Source: Prevotella sp902465605 (GTDB lineage: Bacteria; Bacteroidota; Bacteroidia; Bacteroidales; Bacteroidaceae). From it: DNA of 64,000 nt. A model generated the notes under the pieces. The model saw only the letters and a list, made by a program, of their open reading frames with translations. It made no database searches and had not been told where the DNA came from. Within the stretch, counting starts at the first letter, position 1. Each line of letters begins with the position of its first letter. A program made the position numbers and the translations under genes. The stretch spans positions 14,684 to 78,683 of the forward strand of contig CABQNT010000013.1 in assembly GCA_902465605.1 (NCBI GenBank), in the 5' to 3' direction. This document shows, piece by piece, positions 62,426 to 64,000 of the stretch.

Positions 62426-62659
62426 ATGACAATGAAGATGAAACAATATCTCAAAATATTTCTTCCTGCGGTCATCATGTTGATGACAGCAATGGGGTCT
62501 GTCTCCTGTCAACAGGAAGACGAGGTGCCGCCACGCGAAACCAGTAATTACCTGAAAAAAGTATATAAAATGCCTGAGCCTGAAGATCTTTCTTCCACCG
62601 ATAAACAAGAGGTGGATGCCATTAAGGATGAATATAATAAGTCAACCAACAATCATTAA
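62426..62659 (+). CDS. Tiny lipoprotein (77 residues) of the peptidase locus
   Basis: A signal peptide (YLKIFLPAVIMLMTAMGSVSC) ends in a lipobox with Cys at 28. The mature part is only about 50 residues, charged and rich in Glu, Asp and Lys, with no further Cys and no recognisable domain (PEPEDLSSTDKQEVDAIKDEYNKS). It begins 5 nt after the SusD stop and ends 4 nt before the next gene. In-frame ATGs at 62432 and 62438 could also be used. It may be an extra surface subunit of the SusCD complex; I do not recognise it. Confidence 0.7.
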   Translation: MTMKMKQYLKIFLPAVIMLMTAMGSVSCQQEDEVPPRETSNYLKKVYKMPEPEDLSSTDKQEVDAIKDEYNKSTNNH

Positions 62660-62663
62660 AATT

Positions 62664-63944
62664 ATGATGACAATGAAGAAAACATTTATCCGATTTTGTC
62701 TATTGGTACTGGCACTGGTGGTGGTGTCATGTTCGAAAGACGATTCGATCAATTATCATACCGAGTTGAGCTTGGAAGAGCCACATTATATCTTAGGTAA
62801 TGTGGTGGGCGATACGGTTATTGTGGCTATTGTCACCGAAGGAAAGGCGGCATCAACCGTACGCATTCCTTATCGTTTATCCTCTTCATCCAATGCGGTA
62901 TTGCATCAAGACTACGAACTTTCTGATAGCGCATTTACCCTCAACAAGGGCGACTCGGTGGCTTATCTGAAGGTGACGCGTAAAGCTGTGTCTAAACCCA
63001 AATCTTTCTTATTGACATTGTTACCAGTAGAAGGCGTTAAAATTGGTGCGCTCAATTATATAGAAGTAGAACTCTTGGGGCAAAACATCTATAGTTTTGA
63101 AGACAAAGAGGGTGAGTTGGGGTTGACGCGCGATTGTGTGATACACCTAAGAACCGCTCGTGGAAGTGCCTTCTCGTTTACTAAAAAGACAAGACTCGAC
63201 GTAGTTGTCGATCCAGCTTCTACAGCACAAGAAGGTGTACACTTCAGATTTATGAACGATACGAAGCAGGCAGTGTTCCGCGCAGGACAGAACACAGGTA
63301 CGGTAACCCTTGAATTCTTAAAATACGAAAAAGGGAAAGATCATATCATCCTACGTTTAGCAGAGAATACAGGCTTGTTGCCTGGCACCAATCCTACCAC
63401 AGATATTCGCATCATGGGTCCAGACAACTTGTCGGGCAAGTGGAGTTTCCAGGGCATTACCAATAAAGACTGGTTTATTAACTCTTGGGGATACGACCCT
63501 GCCTTGCTCATAGACACCGTGCAGACCGATCGAATGGAACTCGAAGGAACACCTGCAGAAGGCTATCAGTTGACGCCTCATTTTGAAGGCAAACTGAGGA
63601 ATTACTTTATAGCTCCTACGAAAGCGAAGTTTGTGGGTGAGCGTCAGTCCTTCTTCTTTGAGGGTGCTGTCGGTCGTCCTCCAAAGATTTCACTCACCGA
63701 GTATGAGTTGGAGAAGGTCAATGTGGCCTTTGATGAGGGTCATACCAATGTGCGTAAAGCTCTCATTGGTTTCCGCTTGTTGAAGACCCCACAAAAGGAA
63801 AAAATCTTAGAAGTATCTATTTATGATATTGAACCTACTGAACCAAGTTGGCATGAATTAGTAGAAATGATGAAATACTCTTATTCAGAACCACCTTATA
63901 TGTTGGACGGTCCGATTAGGTTGCATTTCAAACAAATCAAGTAA
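62664..63944 (+). CDS. DUF4843-type lipoprotein of the peptidase locus
   Basis: 426 residues from the ATG at 62664 (in-frame ATGs at 62667 and 62673 also fit). Lipobox VVVSC, then SKDDSINYHTELSLEEPHYI. Two beta-rich Calx-beta-like parts are visible (TVRIPYRLSSSSNAVLHQDYELSDSAFTLNKGDS; RLDVVVDPASTAQEGVHFRFM), followed by a C-terminal domain with GKWSFQGITNKDWFINSWG. DUF4843 lipoproteins commonly accompany SusCD pairs, so it is probably a surface ligand-binding subunit. The window ends 56 nt later, so more genes of the locus may follow. Confidence 0.75.
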   Translation: MMTMKKTFIRFCLLVLALVVVSCSKDDSINYHTELSLEEPHYILGNVVGDTVIVAIVTEGKAASTVRIPYRLSSSSNAVLHQDYELSDSAFTLNKGDSVAYLKVTRKAVSKPKSFLLTLLPVEGVKIGALNYIEVELLGQNIYSFEDKEGELGLTRDCVIHLRTARGSAFSFTKKTRLDVVVDPASTAQEGVHFRFMNDTKQAVFRAGQNTGTVTLEFLKYEKGKDHIILRLAENTGLLPGTNPTTDIRIMGPDNLSGKWSFQGITNKDWFINSWGYDPALLIDTVQTDRMELEGTPAEGYQLTPHFEGKLRNYFIAPTKAKFVGERQSFFFEGAVGRPPKISLTEYELEKVNVAFDEGHTNVRKALIGFRLLKTPQKEKILEVSIYDIEPTEPSWHELVEMMKYSYSEPPYMLDGPIRLHFKQIK

Positions 63945-64000
63945 TTAGTCATCCCTCAAGAACTCGACTTACAACCAGCAAAAGGTATTGGATAACACCA

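Overview
The window reads as chromosomal DNA of a Bacteroidota bacterium, most likely Prevotellaceae. The evidence is three SusC/SusD-type outer-membrane pairs, the Bacteroidetes promoter architecture (TTTG, 19-21 bp, TAnnTTTG) before several genes, weak Shine-Dalgarno use, the rimP-nusA-infB and sufBCDS operons, and several families of short intergenic repeats. No phage, plasmid, CRISPR array or complete insertion sequence is visible. The only mobile-type element I can support is a 200-bp MITE.

Layout. 0-4 kb: the 3' part of a radical-SAM/SPASM maturase, then a threonine-catabolism locus (threonine 3-dehydrogenase and, divergently, 2-amino-3-ketobutyrate CoA ligase) that also carries the 5' stump of a threonine aldolase gene. 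4.4-8.8 kb: DUF1080 protein, RadC, glycosyltransferase, EF-P and the short rpmH gene. 9.1-13.9 kb: a tight operon of PASTA protein, RluD, Ddl, acyltransferase and NigD-like lipoprotein. 14.1-21.7 kb: SusCD locus 1 with a DUF1735/DUF4361 lipoprotein and an IPT/NHL lipoprotein. 22.3-24.6 kb: a frameshifted TonB-dependent receptor whose promoter and start codon are separated by the MITE. 25.3-28 kb: pta-ackA. 28.3-33 kb: SusCD locus 2. 33.4-37.5 kb: Fic protein with a candidate operator, WYL regulator, RnhB and a small conserved-looking protein. 37.5-42.4 kb: sufB-C-D-S. 42.6-47.6 kb: rimP-nusA-infB with a leader hairpin. 48.2-53.5 kb: an SDR/zinc-ribbon fusion, tRNA-Asn, S41 protease, porin-like barrel and nitroreductase. 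53.9-63.9 kb: an apparent single operon of S8 protease, S9 peptidase, SusC, SusD, a tiny lipoprotein and a DUF4843 lipoprotein. I read this last set as a RagAB-like peptide-acquisition locus.

The least explained signal is intergenic. Degenerate arrays with a strict 22-nt period occur in at least seven gaps. Two of them (about 24.8-25.2 kb and 47.6-48.1 kb) are the core of a longer composite element. Its conserved edge blocks are 270 and 269 bp apart, while the 22-nt units between them have diverged in sequence but not in length. I do not know a described family matching this. All function calls rest on reading the sequence; no database search was run.
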